This document shows, one piece after another, positions 26,067-35,400 of a stretch of 53,016 nt of DNA; position 1 is the first letter of the stretch; every line of letters begins with the position of its first letter. The notes beneath the pieces were generated by a model, which saw only the letters and a list, made by a program, of their open reading frames with translations, had not been told where the DNA came from and did no database searches. A program made the position numbers and the translations under genes. This DNA comes from Microaerobacter geothermalis (lineage in GTDB: Bacteria > Bacillota > Bacilli > DSM-22679), in the NCBI RefSeq assembly GCF_021608135.1, contig NZ_JAKIHL010000018.1:1-53016 (forward strand), in the 5' to 3' direction.

Positions 26067-26245
26067 AATGCCTTCCTAATCATGATATCCAACATCGGAT
26101 CTATCAGGTCAGGTATCTGGAAGAACAGTTAATTCATGCAGGAATACTCGTTGTAAGACAGGAGGAATTTCATAAATTGTTACGAATTTTTTGGAGAAAG
26201 CTTATTTTACAAATGTTTTCTATAGATAAAGAGGAGTGTCCAAAA

Positions 26246-26647
26246 ATGATTCATCAATTTAGAATTGCTTCATCCAAACGTGACGAAATGATTGAAATCA
26301 CCAATCAAGTAAAGGAAATTGTTTACCGGGTAGAGGTGGAGGAAGGATTGGCCATTGTTTATTGTCCCCATACGACTGCCGGGATTACGATCAATGAAAA
26401 CGCAGATCCAGATGTGGTTCACGATTTACTGATGAGGTGGGATGAAATCTTTCCTTGGAAGCATGAAAAATATCGTCACTTCGAAGGGAACTCTGCCGCC
26501 CATATGAAGGCAAGTATGGTGGGAAGTTCACAAACTGTTCTGATCCAGAAGGGGAGGCTTCTATTGGGAAGATGGCAGGGAATTTACTTTTGTGAATTTG
26601 ACGGACCAAGGGAAAGAACTTTTTTTGTCAAGGTGATGAAGGGTTAA
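26246..26647 (+). CDS. yjbQ: YjbQ family protein (UPF0047)
   Basis: A 133-residue protein of the YjbQ/UPF0047 family: EGLAIVYCPHTTAGITINENADPDVVHDLL, HFEGNSAAHMKASMVGSS and LGRWQGIYFCEFDGPRERTFFVKV are the conserved blocks, with His and Cys residues that probably bind metal. Family members have been linked to weak thiamin phosphate synthase activity; the physiological role is unknown. The start at 26246 is preceded by GAGGAG. A longer in-frame start at 26177 lacks family similarity. The gene stands isolated between IS605-like fragments. Confidence 0.9.
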   Translation: MIHQFRIASSKRDEMIEITNQVKEIVYRVEVEEGLAIVYCPHTTAGITINENADPDVVHDLLMRWDEIFPWKHEKYRHFEGNSAAHMKASMVGSSQTVLIQKGRLLLGRWQGIYFCEFDGPRERTFFVKVMKG

Positions 26648-26650
26648 CAA

Positions 26651-26752
26651 TTGTGGTTATCTGCAAAACCTACTGTCGCACCAACGGATATTGTGCGAAC
26701 ACTAAAAAGCATTTCAGCTATTGAATTGTTCAAATTTGCGAAATTTAAATAA
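26651..26752 (+). pseudogene. IS200/IS605 TnpA fragment
   Basis: The reading frame gives LWLSAKPTVAPTDIVRTLKS then ISAIELFKFAKFK and a stop. This matches the C-terminal part of Y1-type TnpA (…DIVRTLKS.TA.ELF…). The catalytic HUH motif and tyrosine are absent, so it is inactive debris. Confidence 0.7.
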
Positions 26753-27160
26753 AGCGTTTAAGAACTTCTTTAAAGGATTAGCGGAATACATGACTTTTTA
26801 CACCAAGTCAGTACGATGATTGTCAAAAACCACGATATCATCTGTATGGAAGACTTGCATGAGAAAGGCATGGTCAAAAATCGTAAATTAGGCAAGTCGA
26901 TTGCTGATGCGGGATGGAGCATGTTTAAAAATATGATTGCGTATAAAGCAAGTTGGGCAAACAAGACATTGGTTCAAGTAGAGCGTTTCTACCCATCGAG
27001 TCAAGAATGCTCTGCTTGCGGTAGTCGTTAACTTATGCCTTTACACTTGCGAACTTACATCTGTGAATCGTGCAATACTGCGATGGACAGGGACTACAAT
27101 GCTTCCCTTAACATTGAACGAAGAGACCCCGTGTGGGCGTCAACTTTAGTCATGGAGTAA
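26753..27160 (+). pseudogene. IS605 TnpB fragments, frameshifted and with nonsense codon
   Basis: A short N-terminal piece (KAFKNFFKGLAEY) is followed, in another frame, by the C-terminal half HDFLHQVSTMIVKNHDIICMEDL (RuvC-II Glu). The zinc finger CSACGSR is cut by TAA at 27029-27031. After that stop, the same frame continues with LRTYICESC and DRDYNASLNIERR (RuvC-III Asp), ending at 27160. The middle of the protein is deleted. It is a dead relative of the Cas12-ancestor nuclease family directly beside the cas operon. Confidence 0.8.
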
Positions 27161-27268
27161 GTAAGTAAATAAATGGGCAAAGAAAGAGAAAAGAAAGAGA
27201 TTGGTAATCGGAAAAATAATAAATAATCTGTTTAATTGAAGGGGGCAAATTCTCTTGTTGATTTTAAG

Positions 27269-27288
27269 GGGATCCCCTTTTTTTGTAA
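27269..27288 (+). terminator. Perfect palindrome with T tract upstream of cas operon
   Basis: AAGGGGATCCCCTTTTTTT is a perfect inverted repeat with a T run, a probable terminator isolating the cas operon from upstream transcription. The rest of 27161-27522 is AT-rich, and I see no further gene; it should contain the cas promoter. Confidence 0.55.
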
Positions 27289-27522
27289 TCCGTGATTTAT
27301 AGAAGTAAAAAAAGGAAAAAAATTTAAATAAAATGGAAGGAGATTCCTCATTTTTTGGAGAATTATGTATGTGTATTTGATGTTAAAAATAAATTCTTCC
27401 GTAAGACAACTGATCTGTGAAATATACAATCAGATTTGAAATTAAGGATACATTTTGTTTTCAATAAGTGTTATGGACTTTTGCGATTTACTAGTCTTAA
27501 TAAAAGGAGAAAATGTTACCAA

Positions 27523-28266
27523 ATGCAATTTACATTAACGCTTATCAATCCATCATCAACTCATATTGTTCTGCCTCTCCACTACAATTATTTGATTCAA
27601 TCGGCAATTTATCGTAGCCTAAGTCCTGATTTTGCTTCTTTTTTACACTCAACTGGCTATATGATCGATAAACGAAGATTTCCCCTTTTTGTATTTTCAA
27701 GGATTATTGGTTCTTTTCAAATTAATAAGGAACAAAAATGGATACGATTTTCCAATCCGGTACAGCTAATCATCTCTTCACCAATCTCTCAATTTATGCA
27801 AGATACCGCTCAACTATTATTATCTGAAGGGATTCAAATAGGTCAAAACAGATTAGAGGTAGATAAGCTGGAAATGTTGCAACCGAAAGTAACGAAAGAA
27901 GAAATCACAGTTGTGACGCAATCTCCAATAGTGGCCTATTCAACGTTCGTTCGGGGTGACGGGAAAAAGTACACATTGTATTACTCTCCAGGGGATAAGG
28001 AGTTTAAACGAATAGTCAGTGAGAATTTAATGCGAAAGGCTCGTCTGCTATATGGAGAAGACATTGATGTGTCGGGAATCGATATTCATTGTTACGGAAG
28101 GTATCGACGAGAAGTGGTCTTATACAAAGGAATCGTGATCAAAGGTTATAGCGGGAGGTTTATATTGAAAGGGGATCCTTGTTTATTGCAGACAGCCATA
28201 GATGCGGGGATAGGTAGTAAAAATTCGATGGGATTTGGATTGATTCAAACGATTCCTGAAAAGTGA
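27523..28266 (+). CDS. cas6: CRISPR repeat endoribonuclease Cas6
   Basis: A 247-residue RAMP protein that cuts pre-crRNA within the repeat. The N-terminal LHYNYLIQSAIYRSLSPDFASFLHSTGY with its His residues is the usual Cas6 layout, and the C-terminal glycine-rich loop GIGSKNSMGFGLIQ is the RAMP hallmark. ATG 27523 was chosen because MQFTLTLINPSS is the natural first beta-strand and AAAGGAG lies upstream; an earlier ATG at 27436 has no ribosome binding site. First gene of the operon, 9 bp before cas8b. Mature crRNAs should begin with the last 8 nt of the repeat (ATTGAAAC), by analogy with other I-B systems. Confidence 0.92.
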   Translation: MQFTLTLINPSSTHIVLPLHYNYLIQSAIYRSLSPDFASFLHSTGYMIDKRRFPLFVFSRIIGSFQINKEQKWIRFSNPVQLIISSPISQFMQDTAQLLLSEGIQIGQNRLEVDKLEMLQPKVTKEEITVVTQSPIVAYSTFVRGDGKKYTLYYSPGDKEFKRIVSENLMRKARLLYGEDIDVSGIDIHCYGRYRREVVLYKGIVIKGYSGRFILKGDPCLLQTAIDAGIGSKNSMGFGLIQTIPEK

Positions 28267-28275
28267 GGTGGGAAA

Positions 28276-30330
28276 ATGAATTTGCCACAAATTACGGCCT
28301 ATATCGGTTCTAAGCAGCAGAAAAACCAACAACCATTGGAGAAATTAGTAAAAAGGCCAAAGGTGAAGTTGAAAGAGAATGAGCAACCCTATATTCTCTT
28401 TATGACTTTTGATCTGAATCATGATCAGATATATTTTGAACAGCCTTTACCCTATAATGAATTACAACCGACAGAGTTTCAATATTTCGGGAATAACTCT
28501 GCCGCAGCCCTCCAAAGTTATCTCGTTAGAGAAGTCGATTCACTTCACTATTTGTTGACAAGTGTCTGGAATGATCTCTACTTAGCGTTAAAGCAACAAG
28601 GTATGGAAGAATCTCAACTTAGCCAATTCATTCTTGAACTTCAAGAGCACTCGCTAATCACATTGGGTTCTAAAAAAGGGAATGGAACTCTTTCTCTCAA
28701 TCGAATTCGTTTTCCTTCTTCTGATGTAACTTCGGTAGAATTGAAAAAAAAGAATAAGAGCCTGATCATAGACGGCAAAGAATATAAATATGAGTCGTTT
28801 ATTCGTTGGGTTCAAGGAAATGAGAACAAATTTAACCGCTTTATCCTCCTCATTCCTCAAATTCGTAGAGGTGAAGAGGAAATTATTCTTTCGCAGCATC
28901 CAGACTACATACAATTTGTCATGAAATTAAATAATTTAGTATCAACCAACAAAGAGGAAGAGAGTTCTGCTCAGGGAGAACGTGTGTGTTATCTCTGTCA
29001 ACAAAGAAAAGGTGATGTCTCAAGTCAATATTCAACCAAATTTAGTCGTGCGGGGATTAATAAGATTTTTACTACTACAACGATTAATTCCTCCCGCTAT
29101 TACCCTAAAGGTGCTGATTATGATGATGCTTATTCATTGTGCAGGAAATGTTACCAGGATTTATTGGCTGGAGAAAAGGTGGTAGAACAACGGTTTCGGG
29201 GTACAATTGCTCGAGAAAGCGCCTTTATTCTTCCAGAGGGGGTAATGGAGTCTTTTGATTATGATTCTTTAGGAAAAATCAAAGACCAAATGGATTTTGC
29301 ATTTCACAGTAGCGATGCGAATGAGTGGTTTAATGCGGTAGAAGCAGATGCCAGTTGGATGGAACAAAATCAATTTGTAGTAAATTTTATAATCTATAGA
29401 ACTGATGGGAATTCTGTCACCGTTTTGGACTCGTTTGAAGATGTTCCTGTATTGCGCTTCATTCAAGTGATGGATCTATTTAGACACTATTCCAGGTTAA
29501 TTAAACCCCATGTTAAAGGAATATCATTGGGAAGCATCTACCACATGGTTCCTGTCCGGGAAACAGATAAAGGGCAGATCGATGTGGGGCGTGTTCTTTC
29601 ACTATACAAAGCTATCTTGTCCGGGCATCAGATCGATCGGGAAACCATCTATGCCTATGTGTCTGAAGCTTTGGACAAAGGCTTGAGGCAATTAATGAAG
29701 AGTAAGATGGATAATTATAAAAACCTCAATCTATACCAATATCAAAAAAGAGAAGATTTTTACATTAAGAGAATAACGATGAGTTATCTGGTTCTTATGC
29801 AAACGATACAGGCACTAAACTTGCCGAACAAACCATTTTTTCTACATATAGCTGAGGAGGGAGAAAGGATGAATGTGGATGATTCAAGAAAAGGATATCA
29901 GAAAAGCATTGAAGAGATGGAGAGTTTCCTAGGCCGTCAAGGATTTACAGATGAGGCAAAGGCATTATTCTATTTAGGAGCATTGGTACATCGGGTTGCA
30001 GTTGCCCAATATCTTAAAGAACATAAAACGAAGCCGATTTTAAAAAAGATTCAATTTCAAGGTATGAATCAGATTGGTATCTTACGGCTTTACGAAGAGG
30101 TGGTAGAGAAGCTAAGGCAGTATAATAAAATGACACTTTTTGCCGAAAATCTTATGAATCGATTTCATTATTATCACGGACCAATTCAAATGAAATGGCC
30201 ACTTAGCGATCATGCTAATGTATTCTACATGATGGCAGGTTACTCGTATATGGTTGGAACGAAAGCTCCTGATCTGTCAAAAGAAGAGGAAATCTCATTG
30301 CAAGAAATGAATAAAGAGGGCAATGAATAA
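28276..30330 (+). CDS. cas8b: Type I-B Cascade large subunit Cas8b
   Basis: A 684-residue large subunit expected to recognise the PAM and join Cas7/Cas5/Cas6 on the crRNA. A zinc-finger-like pair, CYLCQQ near residue 238 and CRKCYQDL near residue 290, is the signature of the Csh1/TM1802-type Cas8b. The remaining sequence is poorly conserved, as usual for Cas8. It lies between cas6 and cas7, which fixes the I-B reading. The ribosome binding site GAGGTGGG precedes ATG 28276. Confidence 0.88.
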   Translation: MNLPQITAYIGSKQQKNQQPLEKLVKRPKVKLKENEQPYILFMTFDLNHDQIYFEQPLPYNELQPTEFQYFGNNSAAALQSYLVREVDSLHYLLTSVWNDLYLALKQQGMEESQLSQFILELQEHSLITLGSKKGNGTLSLNRIRFPSSDVTSVELKKKNKSLIIDGKEYKYESFIRWVQGNENKFNRFILLIPQIRRGEEEIILSQHPDYIQFVMKLNNLVSTNKEEESSAQGERVCYLCQQRKGDVSSQYSTKFSRAGINKIFTTTTINSSRYYPKGADYDDAYSLCRKCYQDLLAGEKVVEQRFRGTIARESAFILPEGVMESFDYDSLGKIKDQMDFAFHSSDANEWFNAVEADASWMEQNQFVVNFIIYRTDGNSVTVLDSFEDVPVLRFIQVMDLFRHYSRLIKPHVKGISLGSIYHMVPVRETDKGQIDVGRVLSLYKAILSGHQIDRETIYAYVSEALDKGLRQLMKSKMDNYKNLNLYQYQKREDFYIKRITMSYLVLMQTIQALNLPNKPFFLHIAEEGERMNVDDSRKGYQKSIEEMESFLGRQGFTDEAKALFYLGALVHRVAVAQYLKEHKTKPILKKIQFQGMNQIGILRLYEEVVEKLRQYNKMTLFAENLMNRFHYYHGPIQMKWPLSDHANVFYMMAGYSYMVGTKAPDLSKEEEISLQEMNKEGNE

Positions 30331-30353
30331 TAGAATTGGAGGAGGATTTAAAA

Positions 30354-31421
30354 ATGGTATTAACGCAGAATAGTGATTTTATCTTTGGTTTTGAAGCAAC
30401 GATGACCAATCCGAATGGGGATCCTGACCAAGAGAATAAGCCCCGGATGGATTATGAAACGTCGACGGTCTTGGTCAGCGATGTACGCAGGAAACGGGAT
30501 ATTCGAGACTTTCTGAAGCAAAAAGGTTATCCCATTTTTGTCGATACTTTAGCCGACAAAAAAGTCCCAATGGATAAGATGTTTGAAACAATTCGGGATC
30601 AGTGGTTGGAAGACAAAGAAGCTTTTGAGAAGCTCTTTCAACAAAACGAGGAACTGCTTCGAGCATGGAACAGTTTAGCGGAATCGGATGGAACGAACTA
30701 TAAAGAAATCTATTTGAAATTAATAAATGACAAAGAGAAAGTGAGAAAGAAAAAGTCAATGATTTCCGATTTTAACAATTTATTTCTAACCGATATAATT
30801 AAGAAATCCTTAATTGATATTCGCCTTTTTGGAAGTGCGATGGCTATAGAGGGAATTACACGAACATATACTGGTCCCGTTCAGGTTACATGGGGATACT
30901 CTCTTCATCCGGCGGAATTGGTTAAATCCAATACCATTACAACCATTATGAACGATGATGCTTCTAACTTTGGGAAAAAGCATAAGCTTTACTATGCCCT
31001 GATCGCTCATTACGGAACGATCAATAAATATAGTGCCAAATTAACAGGTATGACGGAAACGGATCGTCAATTATTTCGCAAATCATTGGTTCAAGGGATG
31101 ATGAGTAACCAGACCGATAGCAAACAAGGGCAAACTCCGCTCTTTTATTTAGAGGTTATCTATCAACCGGAATTTGATGGTTATTTGGGAGATCTTCGAC
31201 GCTTCTTAACAGTAACTTATGATGAACAGAAATCAATTCGCGGTTTACATGATTTGCAGGTGGATTTCACCCAATTATCCAAAACAATAGAGGAAATGAA
31301 GAAGAAAGACTATATAGACATGGTGGTTGGTTGGGTTCATCCGTTTGCCGATATGAATCATATAAAAAATTTGCCTAAGTATGAAATGGTGGATCTATGG
31401 GCTCCTATAAACAATGGATAA
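30354..31421 (+). CDS. cas7: Cascade backbone protein Cas7 (Csh2-type)
   Basis: A 355-residue Cas7/Csh2 family protein that forms the crRNA-binding filament. FGFEATMTNPNGDPDQENKPRMD is the characteristic start. SDVRRKRDIRDFL, IDIRLFGSAMAIEG and YTGPVQVTWGYSLHPAEL follow. GGAGGAGG (30338-30345) selects ATG 30354 over an in-frame ATG at 30336 that lies before the ribosome binding site. Confidence 0.94.
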   Translation: MVLTQNSDFIFGFEATMTNPNGDPDQENKPRMDYETSTVLVSDVRRKRDIRDFLKQKGYPIFVDTLADKKVPMDKMFETIRDQWLEDKEAFEKLFQQNEELLRAWNSLAESDGTNYKEIYLKLINDKEKVRKKKSMISDFNNLFLTDIIKKSLIDIRLFGSAMAIEGITRTYTGPVQVTWGYSLHPAELVKSNTITTIMNDDASNFGKKHKLYYALIAHYGTINKYSAKLTGMTETDRQLFRKSLVQGMMSNQTDSKQGQTPLFYLEVIYQPEFDGYLGDLRRFLTVTYDEQKSIRGLHDLQVDFTQLSKTIEEMKKKDYIDMVVGWVHPFADMNHIKNLPKYEMVDLWAPINNG

Positions 31422-31433
31422 GGGGGCTAAGGG

Positions 31434-32195
31434 ATGAAACTTCTGTCCTTTCGATTGCAAGGTAAGATGGCGCACTTTCGCCGTTATTATTCCAATTCCT
31501 CAGCGCTGTCCTATTCGATTCCCCCAAGAACCACTATTATAGGGATTCTAGCAGGTTTGTTAGGATATAAGCGAGATTCATATTATGATCTATTTGCTCT
31601 TGATCAATGTAAAATCGCGATGGCAAATTGTTCACCTATTAAAAAGCAGATGCAAAAAATGAATCTACTCAAAATTGAAAGGCCAAACGAATTTAATGGT
31701 TCGAACGAATATCACAGTCAAACCCCAACTGAATTGATTTTGCCGCAGAATATTCGTACGGGTATCATCGATTACCATATCTGGGTGTATCATAAGGATC
31801 CTAAGGTTATGGAAATATTGGAACAGTTGTTTCGCTCGACTTCATATGGATTTTCAAGTTATGGAATCTCATTGGCACTTGGCACGGCTTGCCATCTTGG
31901 GTGGTTGAAGTTTGAGAGTGAATGGGAAGGAGAATACAAAAATATTCCTGAATCTGTACATGTTGAATCCGTTATTCCCGCAAAATATGTGGAAAGATTG
32001 GAAGTGGAGGTTGATAAACAGCATGAATATCGTTTAGTCAAAGAGGATTTGCCTTTGGAATTTGATCAAGGACGCCGTCTTACCGAACATGGTAAAGGGA
32101 ATATGATTATCAACCTCATCCCGTACCCAATCAAAGCAATTGTTACTTCTCATGTGAAACTTAATAATGGTCAAGCGATTACTTGGATGGAATAA
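31434..32195 (+). CDS. cas5: Cascade protein Cas5 (Cas5b/h-type)
   Basis: A 253-residue RAMP protein. MKLLSFRLQGKMAHFRRYYSNSSALSYSIPPRTTIIGILAGLLGY is the Cas5 N-terminal signature (beta-strand then P-P-R-T-T-IxGxLxxxLG). It caps the 5' handle of the crRNA in Cascade. Ribosome binding site AAGGGGG is next to the start; 12 bp after cas7. Confidence 0.93.
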   Translation: MKLLSFRLQGKMAHFRRYYSNSSALSYSIPPRTTIIGILAGLLGYKRDSYYDLFALDQCKIAMANCSPIKKQMQKMNLLKIERPNEFNGSNEYHSQTPTELILPQNIRTGIIDYHIWVYHKDPKVMEILEQLFRSTSYGFSSYGISLALGTACHLGWLKFESEWEGEYKNIPESVHVESVIPAKYVERLEVEVDKQHEYRLVKEDLPLEFDQGRRLTEHGKGNMIINLIPYPIKAIVTSHVKLNNGQAITWME

Positions 32196-32238
32196 GGATC
32201 TATATCATGTGGGTTCCTTTACTAGGGTGGTGTATGTA

Positions 32239-34725
32239 GTGTCTTATTATGCACATTATAGTCAGGAGAAGAACATTAAGCAGTCCTTGGCGGAACACCT
32301 GCATGCAGTATCAAAGATGGCGGTTGAAGCAATTCCTCCAACTGTCCATTTTCCAGAGCTTTCTAATCAAGAGCTTAAGAAGTTGATCCAATTAGAAGGC
32401 ATTTTCCATGATTTTGGAAAATACACTGATTTTTTTCAAACATATTTGTTGGAAGGAAAAATATCTGAGCTGAAAGGTCATGCCCATATTTCTGCGTGTT
32501 TCTTTTATCCGTTAGTTTTAGATCAGCTTCCTGAATCAATAGAGAAAACACATAAGTTTGCGTGGGCATTTTTATTTTATTTGGCGGTTCGTTTACACCA
32601 TAGTCACTTAACTTTAAAAAGATTGTTTGATCGTGAAGAAATGTGGGAGGTTCTTAAAAAGCAGGCTGACCATTTATTATCAAAAGGGGTAGAGGTATAT
32701 CAGGACATAGGATTATCTTCAATTATTGACTTTAATAGATTTTGTGAATTTTTACAGATCGATGAATTGAAAAAAGATAATAGGTTCTTTTTACATATGC
32801 CCAACCATTTGTCAGTTGGCAGATTAAGAGATGTACAATGGTATTTTGCTTTGATCTATCTTTTCTCTCTGCTAATTGATGCGGATAAATGGGATTCAGC
32901 CGGCTTAGGCCGGAATGAAATCAAACGGGTTGGGTATAATCGAGTTTCTGCCTATTTAAGCGATAAACATGGTTCAGAAAAAACGTCTGAGCTTATAGAG
33001 CGAAGAGAAAATGCACGAAAAGAAATAATGGGGGTTATCCACGGACTCACGAGTGAAGTGCTTAAATCACAGCATTTTTTCACTTTGACTGCCCCTACGG
33101 GAATCGGAAAGACCCTTGCTTCTCTCCAGTGTGCTTTAGCATTACAGGAACGGATTCACGCGACCAAAAACTATACTCCTCGAATTATTACAGCAATTCC
33201 GTTTATTAACATCATCGAACAGACCCAGAGTGATTATAAAAACGTATTTGGGGATCAAATACGGGTGAGAACACATCACCGTTTAACTGATTTTTCAGTT
33301 CGGAATGATAAAGCAGAAGAGGAAATTGCCTTAGATCAACGATTAATGGAAGTGGAGTCGTGGGAAGCCGATGTAATCGTCACCACTTTTGTCCAACTTT
33401 TTCAATCGTTATTATGCGGAGAAAATCGATTGTTAAAAAAGGTTAATAAATTGGCGGGAAGTATTGTGATTTTAGACGAGATTCAGGCAATCCCAGATAA
33501 ATATATGCCCTTAATCGGTGCTTTACTGCGAAAGCTATCTCATTATTATGGAACCCGCTTTATTCTAATGACAGCTACCCAGCCAAAACTGCTTGAATTG
33601 GGAGATCAATTATTAGGAAATAATGAACAAAAGCCTATTGAATTGTTACCTAACCATGAGCATTACTTCCAAAAATTAAATCGAACACAATTTGTTCCTC
33701 TTTTGGAAGAACGATACGATAACGAACAATTTATTTCTCTTTTTTTAAATTTGTGGAATCAGCAGCAATCTGCGCTAATTGTTGTCAACACAGTTAAACG
33801 GAGTATTGACCTTTTTCATTTATTAAAAATGAGGAAAGAAAATGGAGATATTTCTCCTGATGTACATTTGCACTACTTATCCACAAATATTGTTCCAAAG
33901 GATCGAAAAAAAGTGATTTTCTCAGTTAAAGAGAAACTTAGGAATAAACTGCCAGTTATCTTGGTGTCTACGCAAACCATTGAAGCAGGTGTTGATCTTG
34001 ATTTTGATATTGGATTTCGTGATCTTGCTCCGATCGAATCCTTGGTACAAACAGCGGGGCGAATTAACCGGGAAGGGCGAAAGGGTGAATATTCACCACT
34101 ATATATTGTTCAATTGGAAGAAGATCACCAACGTATCTACAAGTTGCATCATTTAGATCGGACGAAACGATTGTTAAAAAATAAGAAACAGATTTTAGAA
34201 CCGGAATATAGAAAAATTATAGAGTCTTATTATAAAGAGATGATAAAGGCTGGAATTCCCGATGAATCTCGAACATTATGGAATGAAGGTGTAGTAGGAT
34301 TAGATTTCGACAAGTTAAAGGAGTTCCAACTAATTGAAAAACTTGGTGAAGTAGTGGATGTCTTTGTTGAGTTTGAAGATGATCATGAGTCTACGCTGCT
34401 TGCCGATGCCTATGAGGAACTAATGCAGAACGATTGGAAGCCCAATGCGATTTATCATGTAGTCGACGACTCAATTTTGAACGTGATTGGTGATACGCCA
34501 TCCCCTTATGACCGAAAGGCACTTCTTCATCTAATATTGGCAAAGATGAGTAATTATATGGTACAAATTAGAGTAAAACGAATCATTCATAATCGACCAT
34601 TAAATTTATCTGCACGCAATGATGTTGAGGCGAAATTTTTTTGGATCCCGCCAAGCGAGGTTGGGCGCTATTACGACAGGGAAACAGGTTTTAAAGATGA
34701 GTCAGGAGAGGCATTTGTTTTGTAA
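32239..34725 (+). CDS. cas3: CRISPR nuclease-helicase Cas3
   Basis: An 828-residue HD nuclease fused to a DExD/H helicase, which degrades target DNA after Cascade binding. HD domain: AEHLHAVSKM, LEGIFHDFGKYTDFF (HD pair), VRLHHSHLT. Helicase: Walker A TAPTGIGKTLASLQ, motif II VILDEIQAI, motif III MTATQPK, motif VI VQTAGRINREG. GTG 32239 was chosen because AGGGTGG lies 8 bp upstream and the product begins MSYYAHYSQ. An upstream in-frame ATG at 32167 would overlap cas5 by 29 bp. Confidence 0.94.
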   Translation: MSYYAHYSQEKNIKQSLAEHLHAVSKMAVEAIPPTVHFPELSNQELKKLIQLEGIFHDFGKYTDFFQTYLLEGKISELKGHAHISACFFYPLVLDQLPESIEKTHKFAWAFLFYLAVRLHHSHLTLKRLFDREEMWEVLKKQADHLLSKGVEVYQDIGLSSIIDFNRFCEFLQIDELKKDNRFFLHMPNHLSVGRLRDVQWYFALIYLFSLLIDADKWDSAGLGRNEIKRVGYNRVSAYLSDKHGSEKTSELIERRENARKEIMGVIHGLTSEVLKSQHFFTLTAPTGIGKTLASLQCALALQERIHATKNYTPRIITAIPFINIIEQTQSDYKNVFGDQIRVRTHHRLTDFSVRNDKAEEEIALDQRLMEVESWEADVIVTTFVQLFQSLLCGENRLLKKVNKLAGSIVILDEIQAIPDKYMPLIGALLRKLSHYYGTRFILMTATQPKLLELGDQLLGNNEQKPIELLPNHEHYFQKLNRTQFVPLLEERYDNEQFISLFLNLWNQQQSALIVVNTVKRSIDLFHLLKMRKENGDISPDVHLHYLSTNIVPKDRKKVIFSVKEKLRNKLPVILVSTQTIEAGVDLDFDIGFRDLAPIESLVQTAGRINREGRKGEYSPLYIVQLEEDHQRIYKLHHLDRTKRLLKNKKQILEPEYRKIIESYYKEMIKAGIPDESRTLWNEGVVGLDFDKLKEFQLIEKLGEVVDVFVEFEDDHESTLLADAYEELMQNDWKPNAIYHVVDDSILNVIGDTPSPYDRKALLHLILAKMSNYMVQIRVKRIIHNRPLNLSARNDVEAKFFWIPPSEVGRYYDRETGFKDESGEAFVL

Positions 34726-34884
34726 CAGTCTATAAATGGCAATCCAGTTTTTGATCTATTCCAGTGAAGTTTAATTATCCGTTAACAGAATGGCAACCAT
34801 CTGTTCTACTTCCTGTATTATATGGTAATTCGATACAGTGATAAGGATTTTGGAATCATTTATTAGTCTGGAGGAATCTAATGC

Positions 34885-35400
34885 ATGGATTATGAGATGG
34901 AAGTAACAGGAACGCACATTTGGTATTACTATATCTGTCACCGTGAGGTATGGATGATTGTTCATCAGCTTGCACCTGATCAGGAAGATGACAATATTGA
35001 AATTGGCCGGTTTTTATCTGAACATACTTATCAGCGAAACAAAAAAGAGGTTGTGATAGGTAATATAAAAGTTGATCGGATACGAAAAGAAGGGGAGCAA
35101 TTAATCATCGGTGAGGTAAAAAAGTCATCACGCTATAAACAGAGTGCACGTTTCCAACTGCTTTATTATTTGGATACTTTGCGAAATATGGGGATTCAGG
35201 CTAAAGGGGAGCTCCTTTTTCCTGAAGAGAAAAAGAAAGAAATCCTCGAATGGACAGCTCAAGATAAAGAAGAATTGGACAAAGCCATTGGGGATATTCA
35301 AAGGATTGCTCGACTTCCAGTACCTCCCTCACCTAAGAAAATCTCCTTCTGTAGCAACTGTGCTTATCGCGAATACTGTTGGGCGGAGGGAACGGAATGA
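34885..35400 (+). CDS. cas4: CRISPR adaptation exonuclease Cas4
   Basis: A 171-residue RecB-family nuclease that trims prespacers and checks PAMs. RecB residues are in IGNIKVDRIR..GEQLIIGEVKKSSRYKQSARFQLLYYL (D, E-V-K, Q-x3-Y motifs). The four iron-sulfur cysteines are one in ICHREVW and three in SFCSNCAYREYC. GGAGG 10 bp upstream supports ATG 34885. The 159-bp gap after cas3 could hold an internal promoter for cas4-cas1-cas2. Its stop overlaps the cas1 start (ATGA). Confidence 0.93.
   Translation: MDYEMEVTGTHIWYYYICHREVWMIVHQLAPDQEDDNIEIGRFLSEHTYQRNKKEVVIGNIKVDRIRKEGEQLIIGEVKKSSRYKQSARFQLLYYLDTLRNMGIQAKGELLFPEEKKKEILEWTAQDKEELDKAIGDIQRIARLPVPPSPKKISFCSNCAYREYCWAEGTE

Noticed and set aside
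26177-26245. A longer N-terminus for yjbQ, and an open frame upstream (HDIQHRIYQVRYLEEQ...)
   Set aside because: The added residues are outside the YjbQ family and a good ribosome binding site marks ATG 26246. The upstream frame may be a leftover of a gene hit by the IS605 element, but I cannot identify it.
32167-32238. ATG 32167 as the start of cas3
   Set aside because: It lies inside cas5 without a ribosome binding site; GTG 32239 has one at the right distance.
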